A DNA stretch of 64,000 nt, from the NCBI RefSeq assembly GCF_001905795.1, contig NZ_LIXJ01000022.1, positions 1 to 64,000 of the forward strand, written 5' to 3'. The notes under the pieces were generated by a model. It was not told where the DNA came from. It searched no databases and saw nothing but the letters and a program-made list of their open reading frames with translations. Position 1 is the first letter of the stretch; the number at the start of each line of letters is the position of its first letter. The translations under genes were made by a program, and so were the position numbers. Origin of the DNA: Streptomyces sp. CB01580. Its GTDB lineage: Bacteria > Actinomycetota > Actinomycetes > Streptomycetales > Streptomycetaceae. Positions 35,665 to 43,880 of this stretch are shown here, in pieces.

Positions 35665-36478
35665 GAAGGCCGCTGATCTCGTCGTGGAGTCCGTACGGCA
35701 GACGGACGGCCCAGCGGTCGGCCGCCTCGGCGGCCAGCTCCCGGCTCCAGCACCAGCTTTCACGTGCCGCCCTGCGCACCTCCGCCTCCCGGGCGGCGGA
35801 GGTGGTCGCCGTGTAACGATCACGGTCGGTGGCGGGCAGGTCCCGTTCCAGCGCCCGGCTCGGGGTGAGCCAGTGGGCGGTGCTGCCGCGCAGCAGGCGG
35901 CAGAGCTGGAGCTGCTGCGGCGCCACGACGGTGTGCAGCAGGGCATGGGCTCGGGCGATCTCGCCACGGGCCAGGACGTGGGCGAGCATGAGCGTCCAGT
36001 TCGCCGACTCGTCGGTGAGCTGCTGAGCGGTGACGGCCGGCTCGGGCGGGCGGAACTCGGCCAGCTGCCGTGCCGCCCGCGTCAGGCGGCCGGTGCGGTC
36101 GAGCAGGACGGCGTCCTCGGGGCGGGGCAGGTGCACCATCCCTCGCCACGTGGGCACTTCCTCGATCCCGGCACCCGCGGCGGTCAGGTGGAACTCACCG
36201 CGCATCAGGTCGTCGAAGACCACGGCGAGGATTCCGTACATGTTGGTGTACGCCAGCTTGAGCGGAGCGAGCTGCCCGAGAAAGGCGGGACCGTCGAAGT
36301 CGGGGAGCCGGTCGTCGTGGACGTAGAGGTACGCCTCGATGTCGGAGTGGGCGTCGGCCTCGCCCAGGGTCCAGGAACCGTAGAGCAGGACGCCTTCGAG
36401 ACGGTCGTCGGCGTGGGCGATCCGCCTCAGCCGGGCGATGCGGTCGTCGAGGGCGGGGCATGCGGAACGAACGGACAT
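35648..36478 (-). CDS. Nucleotidyltransferase, lincosamide/aminoglycoside-resistance-like
   Basis: This 276-residue protein has a nucleotidyltransferase core near residues 24-55 with GVLLYGSWTLGEADAHSDIEAYL: the GS pair and the Asp-x-Glu metal ligands of the polymerase-beta superfamily. The C-terminal two thirds are helical. Layout and length resemble Lnu(B/F)-type lincosamide nucleotidylyltransferases, but the substrate is not proven by sequence. AGGAG lies 12 bases before the ATG. The gene end has grown into the 19-bp repeat. Confidence 0.65.
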   Translation of the reverse strand: MSVRSACPALDDRIARLRRIAHADDRLEGVLLYGSWTLGEADAHSDIEAYLYVHDDRLPDFDGPAFLGQLAPLKLAYTNMYGILAVVFDDLMRGEFHLTAAGAGIEEVPTWRGMVHLPRPEDAVLLDRTGRLTRAARQLAEFRPPEPAVTAQQLTDESANWTLMLAHVLARGEIARAHALLHTVVAPQQLQLCRLLRGSTAHWLTPSRALERDLPATDRDRYTATTSAAREAEVRRAARESWCWSRELAAEAADRWAVRLPYGLHDEISGLLDGPS

Positions 36479-36894
36479 GATGGGTCGTGTCTCCTGAATC
36501 ACGCGCGCCGGGCAGGCACGCCGACGAAGCCCGGCACCCGCCGGGCGGATCGGTGCGGATACCGCCGTCCGCTCAGGAGAAGTTGCAACCCATGGCCGCC
36601 ATCTTCGCAGAGTCCCCCACCCGGCCCCGCCCCGCGGCCCGAGCGGACAAGAACAACGCACGCACACTCCGTCGAGTGGGAGTTTTCGGCCCGACCGAGT
36701 GGCGCCAGGAAGCGGCCTTCACCTCCTTCGAGAATCGCCACCGGTGACCCCGCACGACACCGGTGCCCCCGGACCTACGGGAGCCGGTCACCGCGCACAC
36801 ATGGTCGGGCCCGTCCCCGGGACTTGAGCTCCGGGGCGGGCCCGCCGCGTTCCTCGCCCCGTTCTCCCCGCCCCGCTCGCCACCGCCGCTCCCG
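36479..36894. other. Spacer without a recognised gene
   Basis: Between the nucleotidyltransferase start and the TetR gene end I see only short frames of unconvincing composition on both strands. The nucleotidyltransferase promoter should lie at the left end. Confidence 0.4.
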
Positions 36895-37545
36895 CTACCC
36901 CTGCTGCTCCCGCGCTCCCGGTTCCTGCTCCCGCCCCTGTTCCGGCGCCGACCAGAGGTGCCCGAGCGCGCCGAGCACCAGCCGGCAGACGTCGTCCGGC
37001 TCCGCCCCGGCCAGCGGCTCGCGGGCGACGACCGTCCGCATCAGTCCGATTCCGAGCAGCCACGCCATGGCCAGATCCGCGCGCAGGGCACCGTCCGCCG
37101 TACCGGAGAGCCCGGCCAGCGCCTTCTGGTACTCCTCCCCCAGCTCCCGCAGGGTTCCGGCCGCTTCGTCGCCCCGACCGATGGACCGCAGGTAGACCTC
37201 CAGGGTGCGGTCTCCCGTATCTCCCGCGCTGCGGGTCAGCATCGAGCGCAGGGCGGTCTCGAAAAGCTCCTCGGCCGGGGTGGCACGCAGCTGCTCCAGT
37301 CCGCCCTGGGCCAGGACCTCGGTGAGCAGTCCCTGCTTGGACCCGAAGTAGCGGAACAGCAGTGCCTGGTTGACCCCGGCCCGCGCCGCGATGCTCCGTA
37401 CCGTCGTCGCCTCGTAACCCTGCTCCGCGAACAGATCGTGGGCCGCGTCCAGCAGACGACGGCGTGTGGCGGCGGCGTCCCGGCGAGGCGTGGTGGCGGC
37501 GTCCCGGCGGCGCTGTTGGGACGGCAGGGCGGGGGCGGACTCCAT
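36895..37545 (-). CDS. TetR-family regulator of the P450 cassette
   Basis: This 216-residue protein has a TetR helix-turn-helix (roughly residues 25-75; LLDAAHDLFAEQGYEATTVRSIAARAGVNQALLFRYFGSKQGLL) and a helical ligand-binding domain. It is divergent from the P450 gene, with an 18-bp perfect palindrome at the P450 promoter, so it most likely represses that operon. The first 20 residues are a basic extension. ATG 37545 has GGAAGG five bases upstream. Confidence 0.9.
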   Translation of the reverse strand: MESAPALPSQQRRRDAATTPRRDAAATRRRLLDAAHDLFAEQGYEATTVRSIAARAGVNQALLFRYFGSKQGLLTEVLAQGGLEQLRATPAEELFETALRSMLTRSAGDTGDRTLEVYLRSIGRGDEAAGTLRELGEEYQKALAGLSGTADGALRADLAMAWLLGIGLMRTVVAREPLAGAEPDDVCRLVLGALGHLWSAPEQGREQEPGAREQQG

Positions 37546-37605
37546 GTCGGCCTTCCTCTCGGACCTCTCGGAGCGGCCCGTAAGGATAACGGCCGTATTG
37601 CGTCG

Positions 37606-37634
37606 TTGACCTGCCGTACGGCCACTCCTACCGT
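37606..37634 (+). promoter_or_regulatory. P450 promoter
   Basis: TTGACC (37606-37611) and TACCGT (37629-37634) have a 17-bp spacer and point at the P450 gene. The TetR-type palindrome abuts the -10 box. Confidence 0.6.
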
Positions 37635-37652
37635 TGTAAGCAGCTGCTTACA
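37635..37652. promoter_or_regulatory. 18-bp perfect palindrome, TetR operator
   Basis: TGTAAGCAGCTGCTTACA is a perfect palindrome directly after the -10 box, covering the expected transcription start. A partial half-site GCTTACC follows near 37664. Position and symmetry suit repression by the divergent TetR protein. Confidence 0.85.
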
Positions 37653-37683
37653 TACCGAAAGCCGCTTACCACTGGAGGTCGCA

Positions 37684-38874
37684 GTGACCACAGCAGACGT
37701 CACCCCCCTCGCCTATCCCTTCAACACCGCCGCAGGGCTGGAACTCTCCGAGGAGTACGAGCGCGTACGCGACCAGCAGGGTCTGTTACGCGTCCAGATG
37801 CCCTACGGCGAGCCGGCCTGGCTCGTCACCCGTTACGCGGACGCCCGGCTGGTTCTCGGTGACCAGCGCTTCAGCCGGGCGGCCGTCCTCTCGCACGACG
37901 AGCCCCGGCAGTCCGAGGGGCGGCGCGACAGCGGCATCCTCAGCATGGACCCGCCCGACCACACCCGGCTGCGTTCCCTGGTCGCCAAGGCGTTCACGGT
38001 GCGCCAGGTGGAGAAACTCCGCCCGCAGGTACGGACGTTGACGTCGGACCTGCTCGACGAGATGGAAGTGGCCGGCCAACCTGCCGATCTGGTCGATCTG
38101 TTCGCGCTTCCGCTGCCGGTCGCGGTGATCTGCCGCATGCTGGGCGTCCCCGCCGAGGACCGCCCGAAGTTCCGCGTGTGGAGCGATGCCGCGCTGTCCA
38201 CGAGCTCGCTCACCGCCGAGGAGTTCGACCGAAACCGCGAGGAACTTCGGGCTTACATGGCCGAGTTGATCGCGCAGCACCGGGCGGAACCGCGCGACGA
38301 CCTGATGACGGCCCTGATCGAGGCCCGCGACGGCCGCGACCGGCTCTCCGAGCTCGAACTCATCGATCTGTGCGTCGGCATCCTGGTGGCCGGACACGAG
38401 ACCACGGCGTCACAGATCCCCAACTTCGTTCTCACGCTGCTGGATCACCCGGACCAGCTGGCCCGGCTCAGGGCCGAACCCGAACTCGTCCCGAACGCGG
38501 TCGAGGAGCTGCTGCGCTTCGTGCCGCTGGGCAGCGGATCCGGTCAGCCCCGTTACGCCACCGAGGACATCGAGGTCGGCGGAACGCTCGTCCGGGCCGG
38601 AAGCCCGGTCCTGGTCGCCGTCGGCGCGGCCAACCGCGACGCGCTGCGATTCTCCGCCCCGGGCGTGCTGGACGTCGCCCGCGAGGGCAATCAGCACCTG
38701 GGATTCGGCCACGGCGTGCACCACTGCCTGGGTGCCCCGCTCGCCCGGCTGGAACTCCAGGAGGCGCTGAGCGCCCTGATCGCCCGCTTCCCGGGGCTGC
38801 GGCTGGCGGACGACGTGACCTGGAAGTCCGAGATGCTGGTGCGCGGCCCGCGCGTCATGCCGATCGGCTGGTGA
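37684..38874 (+). CDS. Cytochrome P450 (CYP105-like) with a TTA codon
   Basis: This 396-residue soluble P450 has the I-helix oxygen-activating AGHETT motif, the EELLRF K-helix region, and the heme-binding loop FGHGVHHCLGAPLAR with the axial ligand Cys348. Its similarity to streptomycete CYP105-type enzymes and the adjacent ferredoxin suggest oxidation of a small lipophilic substrate or xenobiotic. The GTG start has GGAGG five bases upstream. Codon 35 is TTA (37786-37788), a leucine codon that needs the developmentally controlled bldA tRNA. Electrons should come from the coupled ferredoxin. Confidence 0.95.
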   Translation: MTTADVTPLAYPFNTAAGLELSEEYERVRDQQGLLRVQMPYGEPAWLVTRYADARLVLGDQRFSRAAVLSHDEPRQSEGRRDSGILSMDPPDHTRLRSLVAKAFTVRQVEKLRPQVRTLTSDLLDEMEVAGQPADLVDLFALPLPVAVICRMLGVPAEDRPKFRVWSDAALSTSSLTAEEFDRNREELRAYMAELIAQHRAEPRDDLMTALIEARDGRDRLSELELIDLCVGILVAGHETTASQIPNFVLTLLDHPDQLARLRAEPELVPNAVEELLRFVPLGSGSGQPRYATEDIEVGGTLVRAGSPVLVAVGAANRDALRFSAPGVLDVAREGNQHLGFGHGVHHCLGAPLARLELQEALSALIARFPGLRLADDVTWKSEMLVRGPRVMPIGW

Positions 38875-38879
38875 CCGCC

Positions 38880-39125
38880 ATGACCGATGTCTCCAGGTGG
38901 AACGTACGCGTCGATCCGGAACTCTGCCAGGGATCGGGTATGTGCGCCGGAACGGTCCCCGAGGTGTTCGCGCTGGACGGGATGCGTGACGGGCACGAGC
39001 ACGCCCGGGTCAAGGCCGACGGGATCGAGCCGGACGAGCGGGTCCTGGACGCCGCCGACATCTGTCCGGCGCTGGCGATCACCGTGCACGACGGCGCGTC
39101 GGTCATCGCCCCGAGCCGCGACTGA
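38880..39125 (+). CDS. [3Fe-4S]-type ferredoxin for the P450
   Basis: This 81-residue ferredoxin has three cluster Cys: the first two in CQGSGMC, and the last in DICPALAI. The position of a fourth ligand is taken by Gly, as in the 3Fe-4S ferredoxins that serve actinobacterial P450s. It starts five bases after the P450 stop; a GTG at 38871 overlapping the stop is an alternative. No ferredoxin reductase is nearby. Confidence 0.93.
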   Translation: MTDVSRWNVRVDPELCQGSGMCAGTVPEVFALDGMRDGHEHARVKADGIEPDERVLDAADICPALAITVHDGASVIAPSRD

Positions 39126-39195
39126 GCCCCGTCCGGGGTCCGGCGGACCTCCCACCGGACCCCGGACCGCAGACCGCAGACCGCAGACCACCCCC

Positions 39196-39675
39196 GTGTC
39201 CACCTTCGTGGACATGCTGACGCAGGCCCGCGAGCACATCGACGTCTTGGTGTACGCCGCCGTCTTCCTGCACGAGGCGTACCCGCGGCTCAACGACGTG
39301 CTGCGAGAGCGAGCTGCCGAGGGGTGCGCGGTCCGTATCGCGGTCGGCGACCCCGACAGCACGAATGTCCAAGAGCGCGGCAAAGAAGAGAGGTTCGGCC
39401 ACGGAATCGAGTCCCGCTGCCGCCTCGCCCTCATGCACTATCGCCCCCTCGCCGGAGTACCCGGCATCGAGGTGCGGACCCATGCCACCACGCTCTACAA
39501 CTCGATCTATCGTGCGGATGACCAGGCGATGGTCAATGCCCATGTCTGGGGCGTGAACGCCTACGCTGCGCCTGTGTGGCACCTTCGGCGCAGCGGAGAG
39601 GGCGGCATGTTCGACACATATGCTGGCAGCTTCGACGCGGTGTGGGAGACCGCGACGCCGGTAAGGGAAGGGTGA
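39196..39675 (+). pseudogene. 5'-truncated XRE-type regulator, C-terminal domain only
   Basis: These 159 codons encode a domain (FVDMLTQAREHIDVLVYAAVFLHEAYPRL..., GHGIESRCRLALMHY, NAHVWGVNAYAAPVWHLRR) that I know as the C-terminal part of streptomycete XRE-family regulators (DUF5919-like, from memory). The usual N-terminal helix-turn-helix of about 100 residues is missing. The frame starts at a GTG without a ribosome site, 70 bp after the ferredoxin gene. It is probably a remnant, with its original partner, the Nudix gene, left behind. Confidence 0.7.
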
Positions 39676-39677
39676 CC

Positions 39678-40148
39678 ATGGCACGGACCGAGTACTACGA
39701 CGACCCGGCGGCACCTGAGCCGAACAGCGTGGTGGTCGCCGCGTCCGCCGTGGTGACCGACGACGAAGGGCGCATGCTCCTTCAGCGCCGAAGGGACAAC
39801 GATCTCTGGGCGCTCCCTGGCGGCGGCATGGAGATGACCGACTCCCTCCCAGGAACAGCCGTCCGGGAAGTGAAGGAGGAAACGGGTCTGGACGTAGAGA
39901 TCACGGGGCTCGTGGGCACGTACACCGACCCTCGCCACATCATCGCCTACTCGGACGGTGAGGTGCGCAGACAGTTCAACGTCTGCTTCACCGCCCGCGT
40001 GGTCGGCGGCCGACTCGCGATCTCCGACGAGTCAACGGAACTACGGTTCGTCCAGCCAGAAGAGATTGATCAACTGCCGATGCACTACACGCAGCAGCTC
40101 CGGATCCGTCATTTCCTGGAACACCGCGAGCGGCCCTATCTCGGCTGA
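39678..40148 (+). CDS. Nudix hydrolase
   Basis: This 156-residue protein contains a complete Nudix box, GGGMEMTDSLPGTAVREVKEETGLDVE, near residues 52-78, with the REVKEE metal-binding Glu residues. Nudix enzymes cleave nucleoside-diphosphate-linked compounds; the substrate is unknown. It starts two bases after the truncated regulator gene, the usual partner arrangement. Confidence 0.92.
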   Translation: MARTEYYDDPAAPEPNSVVVAASAVVTDDEGRMLLQRRRDNDLWALPGGGMEMTDSLPGTAVREVKEETGLDVEITGLVGTYTDPRHIIAYSDGEVRRQFNVCFTARVVGGRLAISDESTELRFVQPEEIDQLPMHYTQQLRIRHFLEHRERPYLG

Positions 40149-40723
40149 TCGCATCCGTGACACCCGTTTCAGGAGAGAGGCTGGGTGGTCTCGGGCCTGA
40201 CCTGCGGCTTCGCCGGCCGAGGAAGCGGGCGGCTACTCGACCACAAGGCACCGGTTGACCGTGGCCGGCCCCTGCATCCGGCACGGCTGTGGCACGAACC
40301 TTGGCCACCGAAAGTCAGCCACGATGGCGGGTGCCCTCTCTGTCCGCCTTGGGTGAGACGTCCCGCTTCGCCGGGTTAGCCTGCAGCGGTTCGCCCTCGC
40401 CCCGGACGTGGTAGGCGAGTTCCGTCCCGTCGGCGGTGGTGAACGCAGGCATGGCGCCATCCTCGTCGCCCTCGGCGACCTCGGCGACCTCGGCAAACGG
40501 ATTCCCGCCGCCCCGGGGCTCAAGCCCCGAAGTCCGAGCGCTTTTTCTGAGGAATGGGTGGTGGGCCTCTTCCCACCCACCCTCCCCGCCACCGAAGTTG
40601 ACCGTTTGTGATCGGTTTGCGACGCACGGTGCTGACGCTCTAGCGTGCCGAACAGCAAACAGCCCCTGCCGGTGCAGGAACACCAAACAGGGGCCTGACC
40701 ATCAATCGAGTAGGAGTCGATCC
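40149..40723. other. Spacer with gene debris and a leader hairpin
   Basis: Apart from the hydrolase fragment below I see no gene. Near the right end, GCCCCTG (40662-40668) and CAGGGGC (40688-40694) form a hairpin in the leader of the next gene. TTGCGA (40616-40621) and TAGCGT (40640-40645) are a weak promoter pair with an 18-bp spacer. Confidence 0.45.
40378..40452 (-). pseudogene. N-terminal fragment of an alpha/beta hydrolase gene
   Basis: From the ATG at 40452 the frame reads MPAFTTADGTELAYHVRGEGEPLQ, the usual N-terminus of streptomycete alpha/beta hydrolases. The similarity stops after about 24 codons, where a CLPGGP-type continuation would be expected. The rest of the gene is absent, so this is a broken remnant. 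Confidence 0.6.
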
Positions 40724-41686
40724 ATGGCTGCCAGCCAGCTTAACGTTGCCCCGCACACCCCGCACGAAACCCCGCCCGCGCGACCGGATCAACCGAAGCC
40801 CGCGCCCGCGACCCCGCCCTCACCCCCGCACCCGATGGCCAACCCGGGCTACGGCAAGCGTTCCGCACCCTCGCAACTCCCCCGCACCGCACACGACTTC
40901 GCGCACCTTCCGGCCCGCGAGGCGTCCATCGCCGCCTACCTCGACCGGTTGCCCGAGGGCGCCGACATCTCCGTGAAGACGCTCGCCAAGGTCCTCCCCT
41001 ACGGACAGTGCGCCCTGCGGACCGCCCTCAACAGGCTCCAGGACGCCGGGCATCTGCGACGCGGCAGTGAATGCGTCGCCGACGACCGGACGTTGCTGTG
41101 GGTGACCCGCACGTTCTTCTCCCGTACCGCGCGGGACGACGACTGGTGGGCGGCGTTCACCCGGGGCGACGTTCCCCCGGAGCAGCGCCGACGGCCCACC
41201 CGTTCCCGGGCGTTCGTACTTCTGGCCGCCCTCGGCCACACCACCCCCTCGCTCACCCTGGCGGAGAAGGACTGCGCGGCGCTGGAACCGCTGGCCACCG
41301 AATGGTTCGAGCGCGGCGCCACGGAGGCGGAACTCCTGCACGCCCTCACCGACGGTCTCCCCAACCCCGTCCACCACGCCCCGGGCCTCGTCCGTACGCG
41401 GCTGGTCGACAAGATGCCGCCCGATCGCGCGCGCCTCGCGGCCCGGACCGGAGCTGCGGCACCGCGCCCGCTGCTGCGCACCCTCGAATGCGGCGAGTGC
41501 CGCGCCCCCGGCCCCGCGGAGGCCCTGATCGGGGGCCGCTGCGGCCCCTGCCGCGGCACTGTCGGCAAGACGGCCCCCACCGGACCGCTCGGAGCCGTTC
41601 CCCCGTCCCATGTCCGCGACCGGATGAGCGAGGTCCGAGCCGCGCTGATCCCGCGCTCCGAACGGCCGTCCGGGCTGCGGCCGTAG
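40724..41686 (+). CDS. Winged-helix/zinc-ribbon protein of unknown function
   Basis: This 320-residue protein has a Pro-rich N-terminus (residues 8-45), a winged-helix-like segment (roughly 60-125; ISVKTLAKVLPYGQCALRTALNRLQDAGHLRR), a helical middle and a C-terminal zinc-ribbon pair, CGECRAPG and CGPCRG. Members of this family occur in several copies per streptomycete genome and are annotated only as helix-turn-helix proteins. AGGAG lies seven bases before the ATG. Confidence 0.8.
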   Translation: MAASQLNVAPHTPHETPPARPDQPKPAPATPPSPPHPMANPGYGKRSAPSQLPRTAHDFAHLPAREASIAAYLDRLPEGADISVKTLAKVLPYGQCALRTALNRLQDAGHLRRGSECVADDRTLLWVTRTFFSRTARDDDWWAAFTRGDVPPEQRRRPTRSRAFVLLAALGHTTPSLTLAEKDCAALEPLATEWFERGATEAELLHALTDGLPNPVHHAPGLVRTRLVDKMPPDRARLAARTGAAAPRPLLRTLECGECRAPGPAEALIGGRCGPCRGTVGKTAPTGPLGAVPPSHVRDRMSEVRAALIPRSERPSGLRP

Positions 41687-41756
41687 CGGAACGCCCCGCC
41701 GCGGCTGGGGCGGAACTCGGTTGCGGCGCGTCCGTGTCTCACGGTGATATCCCGGC

Positions 41757-42209
41757 ATGAGCAGAATCGCTGAGGTCATCGTGCTGGCGCAGGACGCGGA
41801 CGAGGTCATGGAGCCGCTGACCCGGTACGACGACACGCGCACCTGGAAGGGTGCCTTCGACGAAATGCGGCCGGGCGGGAACTGGGGCTTCGGCTGGGGC
41901 GCGGAGTTCGTACGGGTGGGCAACAGAACCGGGCTCCTGAAGCACCTGGAGTCCTTGCCGTGGCCCCGGCCGGAGACGGTGCAGGTCCTGATCCATGACG
42001 AGGAGGACGACTGTTTCGGACTGTGGATGATCCATGACGGCAAGCTGGTGGAGATACCCCTTCCGCGCACACGCCGGGCCTACTGGTCCGGGCCGCACAA
42101 CGAGGAGTTCGCGCCCGACCCCGGAATCCTGAGCCGGACGGACGCCGGTCCCGTCGACTGGCCGGAGGAGATCGAGGGAGGCGATCAGTCCCGGCCCCCG
42201 GCCTGGTGA
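41757..42209 (+). CDS. Conserved hypothetical acidic protein
   Basis: This 150-residue acidic protein (MSRIAEVIVLAQDADEVMEPLTRYDD...) is rich in Trp and Gly around GGNWGFGWGAEF and has no signal peptide or membrane helix. Its composition and frame are those of a real gene. I do not recognise the family. Confidence 0.65.
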   Translation: MSRIAEVIVLAQDADEVMEPLTRYDDTRTWKGAFDEMRPGGNWGFGWGAEFVRVGNRTGLLKHLESLPWPRPETVQVLIHDEEDDCFGLWMIHDGKLVEIPLPRTRRAYWSGPHNEEFAPDPGILSRTDAGPVDWPEEIEGGDQSRPPAW

Positions 42210-42254
42210 GAACCACTGCCCCCGGAGCCGGCCGGAGCAGCCGTACCGGCCGAA

Positions 42255-42326
42255 GTGGCGGTGCCGGGCGGTGTGGCGGTGCCGGGCGGTGTGGCGGTGC
42301 CGGGCGGTGTGGCGGTGCCGGGCGGT
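42255..42326 (+). repeat. 18-bp tandem repeat, four perfect copies
   Basis: GTGGCGGTGCCGGGCGGT is repeated four times without a mismatch, just after the stop at 42209. It lies in a long open frame but no gene covers it with support. The perfection suggests recent expansion. Confidence 0.95.
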
Positions 42327-42489
42327 GTGACCACAGCGCTCGGCACGCCTCACGGCCCTCACCAGCCCCCACATGTCCGAATCCGGCTCCCACCTGGGAG
42401 TGGTTTGATCCACTTCTTCCACCCGGCCGCTACTCCTCGTGTTCACCATGACGCCTGTTGTGATGAACCGGCCCAAAGGGGAACGACCT

Positions 42490-43731
42490 GTGTCCGAACC
42501 GACCCGCGAGCAGATCGCCTCGGCGCTGCGGAGCAAGCCTCCTATCGCCCTGACTCCCGGCCTCCGTCTGGAGGCCGAGCCGCACGGCGCCCTTCCGCTG
42601 CCGCCCAGTACCGTGTGGGACCTGCCGGGCGGCACCGCCTGGGTGTATTTCGGCGAGGGGAACCGGGATCTCGTACGGCCCGTGATCCTGGCCGACGGAT
42701 TCAACACCGGGCCGAGCAGTCTGGACTTCTCCTGGGAGGGCCTGGAGTTCGGCGACTACGCGCTCATCAGCGAACTGCGCCGCCGGGGGCACGACGTGAT
42801 CCTGCTCGGATACCACGAACGCAGTGCGTCGATTCTGGACAATTCCCGGACCGCGCAGGCCGCGATCATGCGTGCGATCGCCGAGCGGCGGGGCGACACA
42901 CAGCTGGCCGTCGGCGGGTTCGGCATGGGCGGCCTGGTCACCCGGCACGCGCTGGCCAAGCTGGAGCACGAGCGCGTGGACCATCAGACCGCGTTGTACT
43001 TCTCGTACGACAGCCCGCACCGCGGTGCCTGGGTCCCGGTCGCGCTCCAGGCGTTCGCGCACTGCATCAGGGTGCTCGACAGCCGGTTCTCCGACCAGCT
43101 CAACAGCCCGGCCGCCCGCCAGCTGCTGTGGCGGCACATCGAGGAATGGAACGGGGTACCGGCACAGAGCGACGAACGCGCCGCGTTCCTCGCCGAGATG
43201 AGGAACGTCGGCGAATGGCCGCGCAGGCCGCGGCTGATCGGGGTCGCCAACGGCACGGCCGACGGAAGCGGCACCGATGTCCGGGCCGGGGAACTGGCCC
43301 TGGAGGGCAAGGGACTGTCGGTCGTCGGCACCGAGCTCTACACCCAGGCGCCGGGCGACGGCGAACTCGTCGCGAAGCCGAGGGTGGTGACGCTGAAGTC
43401 CAACGAGGTGCGCACGTCCGGGCTCCCGTCCATCGACGGCGCCCCCGGTGGTTCGCTGGAGGGCTTCGGCATCCTCGCCGACGGTTTCAACGCCCTCAAT
43501 CCGATCCTGGGCTTCAAGACCGACGTCCGTATCCGCTCGCACTGCTTCGTCCCGTCCGTCAGCGCGGTCGACATCCGCGACCTGGACACCGACGAGGATC
43601 TGTACGCGGACATCTCCGCGCTCCCGCCCGAGGACAGCGGGCTCGACGAATTCCGACTGGCCTCCCGGAACGAGGGCCACACCCTCGTGACCGAGGAGCT
43701 CTGCACCTGGCTCCTCGACCGGCTCCCGTAG
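42490..43731 (+). CDS. Alpha/beta-hydrolase-like protein with Gly at the nucleophile position
   Basis: This roughly 413-residue protein has an alpha/beta hydrolase middle region: a strand-loop RPVILADGFNTG near residue 60 and the nucleophile-elbow context AVGGFGMGGLVTRHAL. The usual G-x-S-x-G is G-F-G-M-G, so Gly145 replaces the serine nucleophile (codon GGC). It may bind rather than hydrolyse, or act by another residue. The last 150 residues are poorly characterised. The GTG at 42490 has GGGGA eight bases upstream; an ATG at 42439 is possible. Confidence 0.75.
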   Translation: MSEPTREQIASALRSKPPIALTPGLRLEAEPHGALPLPPSTVWDLPGGTAWVYFGEGNRDLVRPVILADGFNTGPSSLDFSWEGLEFGDYALISELRRRGHDVILLGYHERSASILDNSRTAQAAIMRAIAERRGDTQLAVGGFGMGGLVTRHALAKLEHERVDHQTALYFSYDSPHRGAWVPVALQAFAHCIRVLDSRFSDQLNSPAARQLLWRHIEEWNGVPAQSDERAAFLAEMRNVGEWPRRPRLIGVANGTADGSGTDVRAGELALEGKGLSVVGTELYTQAPGDGELVAKPRVVTLKSNEVRTSGLPSIDGAPGGSLEGFGILADGFNALNPILGFKTDVRIRSHCFVPSVSAVDIRDLDTDEDLYADISALPPEDSGLDEFRLASRNEGHTLVTEELCTWLLDRLP

Positions 43732-43803
43732 CATCGCGAACGCCGCGAATCCACGAAGACCGCGAACGTCGTGGGGACGTCGTGCTTCACGGCACGGATA
43801 CGG

Positions 43804-43841
43804 CGCAGGCCCCCGGGACCAGAAGGTCCCGGGGGCCTGCG
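43804..43841 (-). terminator. groEL terminator
   Basis: CGCAGGCCCCCGGGACC (43804-43820) pairs perfectly over 17 bp with 43825-43841, with a four-base AGAA loop. It lies 40 bases after the groEL stop on the minus strand and also serves the convergent gene. Confidence 0.9.
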
Positions 43842-43880
43842 TTACAGCGAAGCTGTGCCGGACTTGCCGATCCCGTGGGA

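Noticed and set aside
39196..39675. Phospholipase-D-like enzyme
   Set aside because: The fold may be PLD-like but no HxKxxxxD motif is visible; the sequence matches the C-terminal domain of XRE-family regulators better.
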